Source of the DNA: Chryseobacterium sp. GVT01B
Lineage (GTDB): Bacteria; Bacteroidota; Bacteroidia; Flavobacteriales; Weeksellaceae
NCBI RefSeq assembly: GCF_019970045.1
Contig: NZ_JAHXYI010000004.1
Span: 434,001 to 498,000, forward strand
DNA: 64,000 nt
Direction of reading: 5' to 3'
Made by a program: the position numbers and the translations under genes. Shown here in pieces: positions 26,628 to 35,140 of the stretch. Under the pieces are notes generated by a model. It was not told the origin of the DNA, did no database searches, and saw only the letters and a list, made by a program, of their open reading frames with translations. Numbering within the stretch: position 1 is the first letter of the stretch; the number at the start of each line of letters is the position of its first letter.

Positions 26628-27268
26628 AAAGTACGATTGACAATACAATAGCATTTGTAAAAGAAAAATTAGAAGGAGCAGAAGCGGGACATGACTGGTT
26701 CCACATCGAAAGAGTCTGGAAACTGGCTGCACAAATAGCAAAAACCGAAGATTGTGATAAAGAGGTGGTAGAATTATCTGCTCTTCTTCATGATATCGCA
26801 GATCCTAAATTTCATAATGGTGATGAGACTATTGCTCCCAAAATATCCAGAGCATTTCTTGAAGAACAGAATGTTCCCGAAGAAACAATCCTTAAGGTTT
26901 TATTTGTGATTGAAAATATTTCATTTAAAAACAGAGATCAGGCACCGACAAATCCACCTATTGAACTTAAAATTGTGCAGGATGCCGACCGTATTGATGC
27001 AATTGGAGCTATCGGAATTGCCAGAACATTTAATTTCGGAGGCTTTAAGAATAACCTGATGTACCATCCGGATATGAAGCCTAAATTGGGAATGTCGAAA
27101 GAAGAATATAAAAAGTCTGATGGCACAACCATCAATCATTTCTATGAAAAACTATTGCTTCTGAAAGATATGATGAACACCGAAAAAGGGAAAAAAATGG
27201 CCGAAGAAAGACATGATTATATGCTGAATTTCCTCGACCAATTTTATAAAGAATGGAATGTAGATTAG
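26624..27268 (+). CDS. HD-domain phosphohydrolase
   Basis: A 214-residue metal-dependent HD protein of the YedJ-like type. The metal ligands are His of GHDWFHIERV (about 23), the HD pair in LLHDIADP (about 53-54), and the Asp of QDADRIDAIG. This fits hydrolysis of a phosphate ester or nucleotide. The exact substrate is unknown. It is translationally coupled to the alpha/beta hydrolase, and its stop overlaps by 4 nt the stop of the convergent outer-membrane gene. Confidence 0.88.
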   Translation: MKSTIDNTIAFVKEKLEGAEAGHDWFHIERVWKLAAQIAKTEDCDKEVVELSALLHDIADPKFHNGDETIAPKISRAFLEEQNVPEETILKVLFVIENISFKNRDQAPTNPPIELKIVQDADRIDAIGAIGIARTFNFGGFKNNLMYHPDMKPKLGMSKEEYKKSDGTTINHFYEKLLLLKDMMNTEKGKKMAEERHDYMLNFLDQFYKEWNVD

Positions 27269-28512
27269 AAAATATTATACCCCAGAATTAAAGAAAAAGA
27301 TTTAAGATCTGCATGAGGAAGATCCTTATACAGAATGTTAGTACGATTATTAAATCTTGCTTCTATACTAAATTTGTTATTGTAATTAAATCCTGCACCA
27401 AGAGAAGAACCTCTGAAACTTTGACTAGAAGCAAGAGCTATCTTATCAAATACAGCTCCATCGTAATCAACATCTATGGAAGATGGTGAGCTGGTTCTTA
27501 TGTTGAAAGCATTGATCGTGGCATTAACAAAGATTTTTGATTTATCATTCAAAAACATAGAATATCTTATTCCTACTGGAATATTAATAGAAGAATAGCT
27601 ATCCATTGTAATACTATACAGATTGTCATCTGTTGGGATAGTTGTTCTTTTATTGGTATACTGTGAATACGTAGGCTCAAGAATGACAGACCATTTATTT
27701 TTGTTAAATGGTAAAATCAATTCAGCTTCCAGACCTAGTCTGAAATTAGATTTTGAAGAAAAGCCAGAGTTAGGATAAGATTCTTCTAATTTTAGCGGTG
27801 CATAAAAATTAATTCCCGGCCTGATATTAAGGTTGAATTTTACCTGTTTTTTATTTTCTGTAAAATTCTGATCATTGGTTTGATTAGTAATTGTACCATC
27901 AGAATTTTTACTATTATAAGCCTTAAATATTTTTGTTAAACTAGAGGCTGTATATTGTGTTCTGTTTACTAATGTCTGGATATCACTGTTATCAGAAAAA
28001 ATATTTTTTAACTGATCAAGATATTGATCATTGGTAGCAACCTGGGAACTATTCCCATTAAAAAAATATTTTTTATAAATTAATGGATGAATGATAGAAT
28101 CTGATTCAGAATAGAAATATCTTGTAATATGGCCTTTATAAGTATATAGTTTTTTACTTCCGGTAACAAGTTCTTTCAGGAATACTGAACTTTTTACAAA
28201 CTTAGGCTCATTGGTATGGGAAAAGCTGGAAATATCATCTGATGAGTAGTCGATATCACCAGTATAACTAACGTATTTGGCATCATTGTATATCCCGAAT
28301 TCTTTAATTGTAGATGGTATTCCCTTATCTTCAGCTGAGTTTTCATCTGTTTTAAAAACAAAATTATCAGGATTGTTTACCCATCCTTTATTTTTAATGA
28401 GAACCTCTTTTTTTACGTTATTTTGGTTTATAATATATCCTTTTTCGAATTTGACTTGAGCGTAAAATGAAGCTATACTAAAGAAAGTGACCGCTGAGAG
28501 TATTTTTTTCAT
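27265..28512 (-). CDS. outer membrane beta-barrel protein
   Basis: A 415-residue exported protein with a signal peptide (MKKILSAVTFFSIASFYAQ). The first half is a soluble domain with no family I recognise. The second half (from about residue 225) alternates hydrophobic and polar residues with aromatic girdle residues, ends in a terminal strand (SFSLILGYNIF, with a C-terminal Phe), and reads like an outer-membrane beta-barrel of 8 or more strands (porin family type). Two -7 elements back to back at 28539-28546 and 28567-28574 separate it from a divergent gene. Confidence 0.82.
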   Translation of the reverse strand: MKKILSAVTFFSIASFYAQVKFEKGYIINQNNVKKEVLIKNKGWVNNPDNFVFKTDENSAEDKGIPSTIKEFGIYNDAKYVSYTGDIDYSSDDISSFSHTNEPKFVKSSVFLKELVTGSKKLYTYKGHITRYFYSESDSIIHPLIYKKYFFNGNSSQVATNDQYLDQLKNIFSDNSDIQTLVNRTQYTASSLTKIFKAYNSKNSDGTITNQTNDQNFTENKKQVKFNLNIRPGINFYAPLKLEESYPNSGFSSKSNFRLGLEAELILPFNKNKWSVILEPTYSQYTNKRTTIPTDDNLYSITMDSYSSINIPVGIRYSMFLNDKSKIFVNATINAFNIRTSSPSSIDVDYDGAVFDKIALASSQSFRGSSLGAGFNYNNKFSIEARFNNRTNILYKDLPHADLKSFSLILGYNIF

Positions 28513-28538
28513 GGTTAGTTAAAATTAAAATATGGGCG

Positions 28539-28546
28539 CAAATATA
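28539..28546 (-). promoter_or_regulatory. -7 promoter element of the outer-membrane gene
   Basis: TATATTTG on the minus strand, an exact TAnnTTTG, 26 bp upstream of the ATG at 28512. Confidence 0.5.
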
Positions 28547-28566
28547 AATAAAATGGAGAGAAGAAG

Positions 28567-28574
28567 TATCTTTG
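28567..28574 (+). promoter_or_regulatory. -7 promoter element of the gene at 28581
   Basis: TATCTTTG (TAnnTTTG) ends only 6 bp before the ATG at 28581. Transcription would start at or next to that ATG, so the mRNA would be leaderless. Confidence 0.45.
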
Positions 28575-28580
28575 TAGAAT

Positions 28581-29174
28581 ATGACACTCATTATTTTTAT
28601 AATATTTCTGGCATCTGTTCTTTCTCTGGTTTTATTTAAGGTGAAATCGGGTAGTATGGCCAAGTGGGCGAAGCTGTTTCGTATTGTAACAGTAGTTTTT
28701 TCAATTTCTGTTTTTACGTACTGGTTTATTAAGAAAAGTGCTGTGGCATTTGTGGATAATTCTGTAGGACTGCAGGTTGTCAATAAGCTTCCTCAGGCAT
28801 TAGATTTTTATCTGATTAATGTAAATAAAGCAGACCAAAATACAACTCTTGAGCCCAAACATATCGGGAAAATACGTCCGGAATACTACAGAATAGAATA
28901 CCTGAAAATGGATAAGTCTGATGAATACTGGATTGTAGGATATCTTGGGAAGAAAAATCTGGTGTACTTTTCCCAGCATTCCGTACCGAATAAAAATATA
29001 GATCAGATTGTAGAGGTACAGAATTACATCAATCAAAGTATGAAACTTTCTGAATCGGCAAAAAAGCAGGTAGATGCTTACAATTATGAAAACACAAAAC
29101 TGGGAATCTGGATTACACTGGATTTTCTTCTTTTGTTTCTCAATCTGGTGTTGCTTCTGAAGAAAAATAAATAG
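28581..29174 (+). CDS. membrane protein of unknown function
   Basis: A 197-residue protein with hydrophobic helices at about residues 2-19, 35-50 and 178-193, with an extended soluble loop between. I recognise no family. The ATG at 28581 is the only one that keeps the first helix; the next Met is at residue 26. The predicted -7 element ends 6 bp before this ATG, which makes a leaderless transcript likely. It is divergent from the outer-membrane gene and followed by a bidirectional terminator shared with the convergent small gene. Confidence 0.7.
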   Translation: MTLIIFIIFLASVLSLVLFKVKSGSMAKWAKLFRIVTVVFSISVFTYWFIKKSAVAFVDNSVGLQVVNKLPQALDFYLINVNKADQNTTLEPKHIGKIRPEYYRIEYLKMDKSDEYWIVGYLGKKNLVYFSQHSVPNKNIDQIVEVQNYINQSMKLSESAKKQVDAYNYENTKLGIWITLDFLLLFLNLVLLLKKNK

Positions 29175-29184
29175 GAATAGAATA

Positions 29185-29223
29185 AATGGGAAATAAGTAC
29201 TATAAATAGACTCATTTCCCATT
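29185..29223. terminator. bidirectional terminator
   Basis: AATGGGAAATAAGT (29185-29198) pairs with ACTCATTTCCCATT (29210-29223) with one G-U pair. It lies between the convergent stops at 29174 (+) and 29234 (-). Confidence 0.7.
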
Positions 29224-29233
29224 GTTATTTTTG

Positions 29234-29464
29234 CTAAGGATAATCCAGGATCTGCATAATTTGTTCCTTAAATTCCTCCGGACAGGATCTGACAAGTTTG
29301 TCTTTGCTTTGTTTACTGATTTCTTTTTGGGTAACCCATTCCGTTTTATTGGAATTCAAACTGTGATGATCATATACTCTTTTTATGGTGTTGTTTTCAT
29401 AAAAAATATATTCATCACCAAGCCAGTTATTGGCAATACTGATTTTGCAAATTTCTTTTTCCAT
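29234..29464 (-). CDS. small hypothetical protein
   Basis: A 76-residue soluble protein (MEKEICKISIANNWLGDE as N-terminus). Its normal codon composition and position, and the shared terminator after it, make it more credible than the overlapping plus-strand frame at 29222-29479, which is rejected. I recognise no domain. The strand pattern is about half beta and half helical. Confidence 0.6.
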   Translation of the reverse strand: MEKEICKISIANNWLGDEYIFYENNTIKRVYDHHSLNSNKTEWVTQKEISKQSKDKLVRSCPEEFKEQIMQILDYP

Positions 29465-29581
29465 GATTTATGTTTTTAAAGTATAATGCACCGTGAAATA
29501 CATTACACTCTAATTTACGAATTTATTCGTTATGAAAAAGAAGTTTGTATCTATCTTTATCCCGTACCCGATTTATATTAT

Positions 29582-30472
29582 CTAAAATAATGTACCTGTA
29601 CTTTCCGTGGCCATTTGTGGAATATGAATATCAATTTTCCATTCTTCATTCAGCTTCTTGATAAAATATGCGGATAATAGAGGTGATGCTTTTTCAATAT
29701 TCTGGTGTACGAAAAAGTAGAGATTCTGAAGACCTTCTTTCTTCCATTTAGTAAGATGTTTCAACCAGTCATCCAATCTTTCATAATCACTTTCTGCATT
29801 GGCTCCTACGTAACGGATAAAGGCATTAGGCGTAGTAAGGCGCATATGAAGCATATCTCTTCTTCCGGCAGTATCTACGATGATGTTGGTGATGTTATGA
29901 GCTTCAAAGAGTTCACAGGTTGTATTAAGGATTTCCTCATCAGTAAACCATTCTGTATTTCTGAGTTCTATGGCTAAAGGAACTTCTTTTGGCCATTCTT
30001 TTACAAATTTTTCCAGTCTGTCATAATCTTTAGGTTTAAAATTATCATGAAGCTGAAGAAAAGCCATTCCCAGTTTTTCATCAAAATTGATCACTGCCGA
30101 AGCAAAATGAGTCACCGGATCAGTCACATCAATCAGTCTTCTGAAATGAGAAACCGTATTGGTGATCTTAGGGAAAAATTTAAAATTCTCAGGAGTTTTT
30201 TCTTTCCATGTTTTTACCTGATCCGGAGTGGGCATTCCGTAGAAAGTTGCATTCAGTTCAATAGAATTAAACTGAGTCGCATAATAGGTCAGTTCATCTT
30301 TAGTTCCTTTAGGATAAAATCCCTTAAGGTCCGTTTTATTCCATTTTGCACATCCGATAGAAATATTTTCCAGTCCTTTTTTATTAAGAGCCAGCATTTC
30401 CTTGGTTTTAGGATGATCTTTTGGTAATGTGAAATCTATTTTTGATGGGTCTTCTACTTGTCCGAATTTCAT
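29582..30472 (-). CDS. DUF72 domain-containing protein
   Basis: A 296-residue protein starting at the ATG at 30472 (MKFGQVED); a longer frame from 30505 is excluded because the -7 element at 30503-30510 would lie inside it. The family has a TIM-barrel fold with motifs such as SIGCAKW, YPKGTKDELTYYATQFNSIELNATFYGMP in consecutive parts, and EVPLAIELRNTEWF. DUF72 is widespread and functionally unknown. It appears monocistronic. Confidence 0.9.
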   Translation of the reverse strand: MKFGQVEDPSKIDFTLPKDHPKTKEMLALNKKGLENISIGCAKWNKTDLKGFYPKGTKDELTYYATQFNSIELNATFYGMPTPDQVKTWKEKTPENFKFFPKITNTVSHFRRLIDVTDPVTHFASAVINFDEKLGMAFLQLHDNFKPKDYDRLEKFVKEWPKEVPLAIELRNTEWFTDEEILNTTCELFEAHNITNIIVDTAGRRDMLHMRLTTPNAFIRYVGANAESDYERLDDWLKHLTKWKKEGLQNLYFFVHQNIEKASPLLSAYFIKKLNEEWKIDIHIPQMATESTGTLF

Positions 30473-30502
30473 ATCTGTAGTTTTGGTATTAAACAATAAA
30501 CA

Positions 30503-30510
30503 CAAATATA
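30503..30510 (-). promoter_or_regulatory. -7 promoter element of the DUF72 gene
   Basis: TATATTTG on the minus strand, exact TAnnTTTG, 30 bp before the ATG at 30472. Confidence 0.5.
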
Positions 30511-30516
30511 AACCAA

Positions 30517-30544
30517 AAAAATCATAGAATTTTCTATGATTTTT
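30517..30544 (-). terminator. rho-independent terminator of the T9SS LRR gene
   Basis: ATCATAGAA (30521-30529) and TTCTATGAT (30532-30540) form a stem flanked by A and T runs on both sides, 27 bp after the stop at 30571. Confidence 0.75.
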
Positions 30545-30570
30545 AATGGAAATAATTGTATTGAAGATAC

Positions 30571-32709
30571 TTATTTTTTAATGATTTTTTTGGTAACCTG
30601 AGTTTTATCAGTAGTAATTTTTATTACATAAACAGCAGTAGGATAGCTGTAAAGATCAATGTTTACAATAGTCTGATTAAAGTTTCTGTCAAAAATAATT
30701 CTCTCCTGAGAATCAATAAGTTTTATATTTTTTATAGGAGTATCTGAGCTGACCTGTAGAATATCTTTTACCGGATTAGGGAAGACTTTGATCTGTTTTG
30801 TTTTGAAGTTTGCGTTGTCACTCTTTAAGAAAGAATTGCTGCAGTTTGTGGTAAATGTAATATCAGGGTATATGGTCTGGAGTTCATTCAGTTGAGAATC
30901 ATCCACACAAACGGATAAATTAGAGTTGTTATTGGTGAGATCAATCAAATCTTCTGTAGAACCGTTTCTCAGATTAGCAGAAGTAAGATTAGACATATTC
31001 CATAAAGTAGCGGATTCCAGATGTGATGATGTGGAAAGATCAAGCTGGGTAATCTGAGGACAGGTATTAAAATGTACATTCTTCAGATTAATATTAGCAG
31101 CAGTATTGATTGGGGTAAGCAAAGGTAGATTTGCTAATGTTAATGATTCTAAATTTGTATTATTTGAAGTATTCACTGAAGTAAGAAGATCATTATAGGA
31201 AAGGCTCAAAGATTGCAGAGAAGTGCAGTCCTGGGTATTCAGAGTGGATATTTTTGTGTTGCTTACCGCAATATCTTTAAACCCGGTACATTGGCTGAGG
31301 TTGATGTTTTCTAAATTAGAGAACATATACCCGATTGACAGATTCTGTAGTCCCGGACAGTTTTCTAAATCAAGTTTTCTTAAATCGTTATTATTGTCGA
31401 ATGAGAAATTCGTGAGTGCAATACAGTTGTTGGTGAAAATGTTCTGAAGATTGTTTTCGCCTTGTGTACCGTTGCTTATAAAACGATCCGTTTTTAGAGT
31501 ATGCAGATAAGAAAGGTTACTTGTGTTTACCGTATTCATATATCTGCAAGAATTAGTGAGATCAATGCTTTCCAGTTTTTGAGCGGCGCTGAAGTTTATA
31601 GTATTGGTGATCTTTTGATTAAATGCCTTCAGGATTTTCAGTTTTGGAAGTCCTGCAAGGTTTAAAGTATTGACATCCCCGAAATAAACTCCGGAAGTGG
31701 TAGAGTATATGTATCTGTTATAGAAAGAGCAATCTAATTCTTCAAGGTTAATCAGTCCTGCTGTACTAAAATCAATTGAGGGTGCATTCAGTCCCATTAT
31801 TTTCTTTAAAGAAGAACAGCCATTAAGGTTTACATTGGAGAAATAGGATCCTGTTGATTCATAATGATCTGTATCTGCAATGATCTCCTGCAGGTTTGTG
31901 CAATTATTAGCGATCAGTTCAATATTCTGTTCTGGATTACCCGAAGAACTGAAACCTCCTGTTACTGAAATTTTGGTTAAAGTATTCAGATTAGGAACAG
32001 TAATTTTTTCCAGAAATTTACAGGAATCAAATGTAAGAGTTTGAATATTGGAATTCTCAATGTACAGTTCCTTGAGCTCGGCAGAACTAATCACTGCATT
32101 ACTGTTGATTTGTTGACAGTTTTTTATTCTTAAGCTGTTTTCATCAGGGGTCCATTGATTACCAGAGATTTGATAGGCGATGATATCGGCGATATTCTGA
32201 ATTCCTGAACAGTTGTCAAAAGAAAGATTAATAGGAGATGCCATATATTGACCTCCCTGTGATAAGTCATAATAAAAAGGTCTTCCCTGAACTTTTTTGA
32301 TTTTAGTATTGTTTGTAAAGCTGATGTTGGCAGTCTTGGTATTCCAAAAATAAAGTTCCTCGAGATTGGAGAACAGTAACGCATCTGAAATCCCATCTGG
32401 CAGATGGCTGTTGTAGTATGTACTGTTGATGTTATTCGGATCAAATGTATCACCATTAGGATCAATATACATTTGGCCGGAATCTAACCTGATCGTCAGA
32501 ACTTTAACCTGTTGCGCTTCTGAAGGCTGAATCTCTCCATCTCCGTTATTGTCTATGGCAATAGAATTTCCGTTAAAGTCTTGTGCAATCTGGTTTGTTG
32601 TGTTTGAGCTTAGAAGTAAAGCTTTAAATTTTGCATCAGAAAAATTCAGATTCTGGGAGTAAGCGATAGAAAATCCGCTTACCCATAAGGTAAATAAAAG
32701 TTTTTTCAT
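30571..32709 (-). CDS. leucine-rich-repeat protein with type IX secretion tail
   Basis: A 712-residue surface or secreted protein. Residues 1-18 are a signal peptide (MKKLLFTLWVSGFSIAYS). From about 90 to 615 there are imperfect leucine-rich repeats with LxxLxL and Asn cores (LEELYF, LTFDSCKFLEKITVPNLN and the like). The last 75 residues are a type A sorting domain (KVFPNPVKDILQVSSD, then NIDLYSYPTAVYVIKI, ending TKKIIKK), which directs export by the Por/T9SS machinery and anchoring. The ligand is unknown; LRR proteins of this type often bind other proteins or surfaces. It has no partner genes beside it. Confidence 0.9.
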   Translation of the reverse strand: MKKLLFTLWVSGFSIAYSQNLNFSDAKFKALLLSSNTTNQIAQDFNGNSIAIDNNGDGEIQPSEAQQVKVLTIRLDSGQMYIDPNGDTFDPNNINSTYYNSHLPDGISDALLFSNLEELYFWNTKTANISFTNNTKIKKVQGRPFYYDLSQGGQYMASPINLSFDNCSGIQNIADIIAYQISGNQWTPDENSLRIKNCQQINSNAVISSAELKELYIENSNIQTLTFDSCKFLEKITVPNLNTLTKISVTGGFSSSGNPEQNIELIANNCTNLQEIIADTDHYESTGSYFSNVNLNGCSSLKKIMGLNAPSIDFSTAGLINLEELDCSFYNRYIYSTTSGVYFGDVNTLNLAGLPKLKILKAFNQKITNTINFSAAQKLESIDLTNSCRYMNTVNTSNLSYLHTLKTDRFISNGTQGENNLQNIFTNNCIALTNFSFDNNNDLRKLDLENCPGLQNLSIGYMFSNLENINLSQCTGFKDIAVSNTKISTLNTQDCTSLQSLSLSYNDLLTSVNTSNNTNLESLTLANLPLLTPINTAANINLKNVHFNTCPQITQLDLSTSSHLESATLWNMSNLTSANLRNGSTEDLIDLTNNNSNLSVCVDDSQLNELQTIYPDITFTTNCSNSFLKSDNANFKTKQIKVFPNPVKDILQVSSDTPIKNIKLIDSQERIIFDRNFNQTIVNIDLYSYPTAVYVIKITTDKTQVTKKIIKK

Positions 32710-33028
32710 ATTTGAGTTTTAGTTATCAGATAATGTTACAAATCCCTTTGTGTACAATCGGATGCCGTAAATATAATATCTTTTTTTAAAAAAGATTCCT
32801 TTTAGTTGCTTATGTGCTGATTTCTTGATTTTAAATAAAAATGAATAATAAAAATTTATTATGATTTAAATTTATTTTAAATATTTGGGATTTTGGTGTC
32901 AATTTTTAATTTTTAAGAAAGGAATGTCTCTTAATTTTTTTGCATAAATGACCTGCAAAAGCTCTGATAAATAAAAAAGCACACTAAAAAGTGTGCTTTT
33001 TTAAATATAGTGTGTTTATTACTTGATC
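32710..33028. other. 319-bp gap with only a terminator
   Basis: This AT-rich gap separates the start of the T9SS gene from the stop of nrdA. I see only the bidirectional-looking terminator at 32973-33002, and no open frame or RNA gene. Confidence 0.6.
32973..33002 (-). terminator. rho-independent terminator after nrdA
   Basis: AAAAAAGCACACT (32973-32985) pairs with AGTGTGCTTTTTT (32990-33002). The T-rich half is usable for the minus strand, beyond the nrdA stop at 33029. Confidence 0.75.
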
Positions 33029-34687
33029 CTATGCCTCACAGCTTGAACATGACACGAAGTTAACCATCATTTCTTTTGAAACAGATGAGCTTCTTTGGTA
33101 GTAAAGTGTTTTCACTCCTTTTTTCCAAGCTTCAATATAAAGATAGTTAACATCTTTTACAGGCATTGTAGAAGGAATCTGAAGATTCAGTGACTGTGCC
33201 TGGTCAATGTATTGCTGTCTCTGTGCCGCCTGAGAGATGATCTCCATCGGAGAGATTTCTTTGAATGTTTTGAATACTGCCTTTTCTTCAGGGGTAAGCT
33301 CATTCAAATGCTGTACAGATCCATGGTTAAGCATGATTGTTCTCCATGTTTCCTCGTTATCCAATCCTTTTTCTTTCAATAGTTTTGCAAGGTATTTGTT
33401 CTTACGCATAAAGTTTCCTTTTGCAAGACCCGCCTTATAATAGTTAGAAGAGAAAGGCTCAATTCCCGGGGAAGTCTGCCCTAAGATTGCAGAACTTGAA
33501 GTGGTAGGAGCAATAGCCATTGTGGTGGTATTTCTTAATCCGTATCCTTTCAATACTTCAGGCTCTCCATAGATGTTGGCAAGCTCTCTTGACGCCTGCT
33601 CAGCCTGATCTTTGATATGTCTGAATGCTCTTGCGTTGAACTGAGTCGCCTCAAAGCTTTCAAACGGAATCATATTTTTCTGTAAATAAGAATGGTATCC
33701 TAAAACTCCTAATCCAAGAGCTCTGTGACGCATCGCAAAGTTTCTTGCACCCTGTAAGTAATAGTTACCTTCAGTTTTATCAATAAATTCAGATAGAACT
33801 GCATCCAGGAAGTATACTGCTAATTTTACAGCATCCGTATCTTTCCACTCATCATACAGTTCAAGGTTCATAGAAGACAGACAGCAGATGAAAGACTCTT
33901 CCATAGTAGATGGAAGCATGATTTCAGAACAAAGGTTACTTGCGTTCACCGTCATTCCCAAATCTTTATAAACCTGAGGTTTATTTCTGTTTACGTTGTC
34001 TGTGAAGAAAATATACGGAAGACCTTTTTGTTGACGGCTTTCTAATACTCTTGCCCAAACTTTACGTTTCTCCATATCACCGTCTATCATATCCTGCATC
34101 CAGTAATCTGGTACACATACTCCGGTAAACAGGTTCTGAATCGGGCTACCGATATCTTTAATGGATAAAAATTCTTCAATATCTCCGTGGTCAATATCTA
34201 AGTAAGCAGCAAAAGCACCTCTTCTTACCCCTCCCTGAGAAACCACATCCATAGCCGTATCAAAAAGCTTCATGAATGAAACTGCTCCTGAAGACTTTCC
34301 GTTGTCAGTTACAGCTGTTCCTCTGTTTCTTAATTCTCCGAAATATCCTGAAGTACCTCCTCCGATTTTAGTCTGCATGATTACTTCACCCATTTTGTGA
34401 GTAATCCCTTCAATGCTGTCCGGAATGTGAGCGTTGAAACATGAGATAGGAAGACCTCTTTCAGTTCCCATATTTGCCCATACAGGAGAAGAGAAACTGA
34501 TCCATCCTTTTGTGATCATTTCTTTGAATGCCGGTTGAAGTTCAGGTTTGTATAACCTTTTTGCAGCGGCAGTGGTAATTCTGTCGATAGCTCCGTCTAC
34601 CGTTTCACCTTTCAACAGATATCCTCTGTTCAGCATCTGCTCAGACTCTTCATTGAGCCACCATATATTTGAATTTTGCTCTTCCAT
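33029..34687 (-). CDS. nrdA: ribonucleoside-diphosphate reductase, alpha subunit
   Basis: A 552-residue class I catalytic subunit that reduces ribonucleotides. The essential residues are present: redox Cys83 (ISCFNAH) and Cys268 or Cys269 (ICCLSS), the radical site N251-C253-E255 (NLCSEIM), and the Tyr-Tyr pair of KTLYYQR near the C-terminus. The tail VSCSSCEA holds the thiol pair that exchanges with thioredoxin or glutaredoxin. It is about 200 residues shorter than E. coli NrdA and has no N-terminal ATP-cone, so allosteric activity control by dATP is probably absent. It is the last gene after nrdB and a 96-residue protein. Confidence 0.95.
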   Translation of the reverse strand: MEEQNSNIWWLNEESEQMLNRGYLLKGETVDGAIDRITTAAAKRLYKPELQPAFKEMITKGWISFSSPVWANMGTERGLPISCFNAHIPDSIEGITHKMGEVIMQTKIGGGTSGYFGELRNRGTAVTDNGKSSGAVSFMKLFDTAMDVVSQGGVRRGAFAAYLDIDHGDIEEFLSIKDIGSPIQNLFTGVCVPDYWMQDMIDGDMEKRKVWARVLESRQQKGLPYIFFTDNVNRNKPQVYKDLGMTVNASNLCSEIMLPSTMEESFICCLSSMNLELYDEWKDTDAVKLAVYFLDAVLSEFIDKTEGNYYLQGARNFAMRHRALGLGVLGYHSYLQKNMIPFESFEATQFNARAFRHIKDQAEQASRELANIYGEPEVLKGYGLRNTTTMAIAPTTSSSAILGQTSPGIEPFSSNYYKAGLAKGNFMRKNKYLAKLLKEKGLDNEETWRTIMLNHGSVQHLNELTPEEKAVFKTFKEISPMEIISQAAQRQQYIDQAQSLNLQIPSTMPVKDVNYLYIEAWKKGVKTLYYQRSSSVSKEMMVNFVSCSSCEA

Positions 34688-34741
34688 AGATGTTATATTT
34701 TCGAATTCCGGAATGAGAGAATCACTCCGGAATTTTGTTTT

Positions 34742-35032
34742 TTATAGTATTGATTGTAAAATTTCTACTTTGTGGGAACCGTTCAGCCCGCTTTCGTCTC
34801 TTAATCTCTGAAACTCTTTAAAAGACGGAACATTCAAAACTTCATGCTGAACTTCTTCATTAATGTAGTTTGAATAATGTACAAAAGTAACACCATCTTC
34901 CTTTACAAAAACTTTGTATTCAAATGTGGAAGAATCTAAATTCTTGAAATCTTCCAGAAACTTTTGGATATTAGTTTTGTTGTTTGGAACAAATTCCGGG
35001 TTTACCGTATAGCTTACTATTACATTGATCAT
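34742..35032 (-). CDS. small dimeric alpha-beta barrel-like protein
   Basis: A 96-residue protein lodged between the two RNR subunit genes, with gaps of 54 and 108 bp. The pattern (VIVSYTVNPEFVPNNKTNIQKFL, VFVKEDGVTFVHYSNY, VPSFKEFQRLRDESG) resembles the antibiotic-biosynthesis-monooxygenase/dimeric alpha-beta barrel fold, but I cannot be sure of the family. Its place suggests a link with ribonucleotide reduction, for example as an accessory or redox protein. That is inference from position only. Confidence 0.72.
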   Translation of the reverse strand: MINVIVSYTVNPEFVPNNKTNIQKFLEDFKNLDSSTFEYKVFVKEDGVTFVHYSNYINEEVQHEVLNVPSFKEFQRLRDESGLNGSHKVEILQSIL

Positions 35033-35116
35033 CTCTTCTGTATTTGTGCTTTATTAATGAACTGATTTCCGTTAACTGATCAGAAAGGAATAAATCCTGA
35101 TACTGACTGCTTTGAC

Positions 35117-35131
35117 GCTCGCTTCGCTCGC
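35117..35131. repeat. GC-rich short direct repeat between small gene and nrdB
   Basis: GCTCGC-TTC-GCTCGC is a direct repeat in an otherwise AT-rich gap. It is a spread-out motif type seen in many genomes, and I give it no specific function. Confidence 0.3.
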
Positions 35132-35140
35132 GCCTCAATA

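Noticed and set aside
28478..28783. 101-codon minus-strand frame
   Set aside because: It covers the start of the outer-membrane gene, both -7 elements and part of the divergent gene, and has no protein-like pattern.
28800..29222. 140-codon minus-strand frame
   Set aside because: It is antisense to the membrane-protein gene at 28581 and runs through its terminator hairpin; its composition is typical of a shadow frame.
29222..29479. 85-codon plus-strand frame
   Set aside because: It is antisense to the 76-residue gene and crosses its terminator.
30047..30427. 126-codon plus-strand frame
   Set aside because: It lies wholly inside the DUF72 gene on the opposite strand, rich in Phe, Ser and Ile as shadows usually are.
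35117..35131. Terminator in the GC-rich motif before nrdB
   Set aside because: It is a direct repeat, not an inverted one, and there is no T run.
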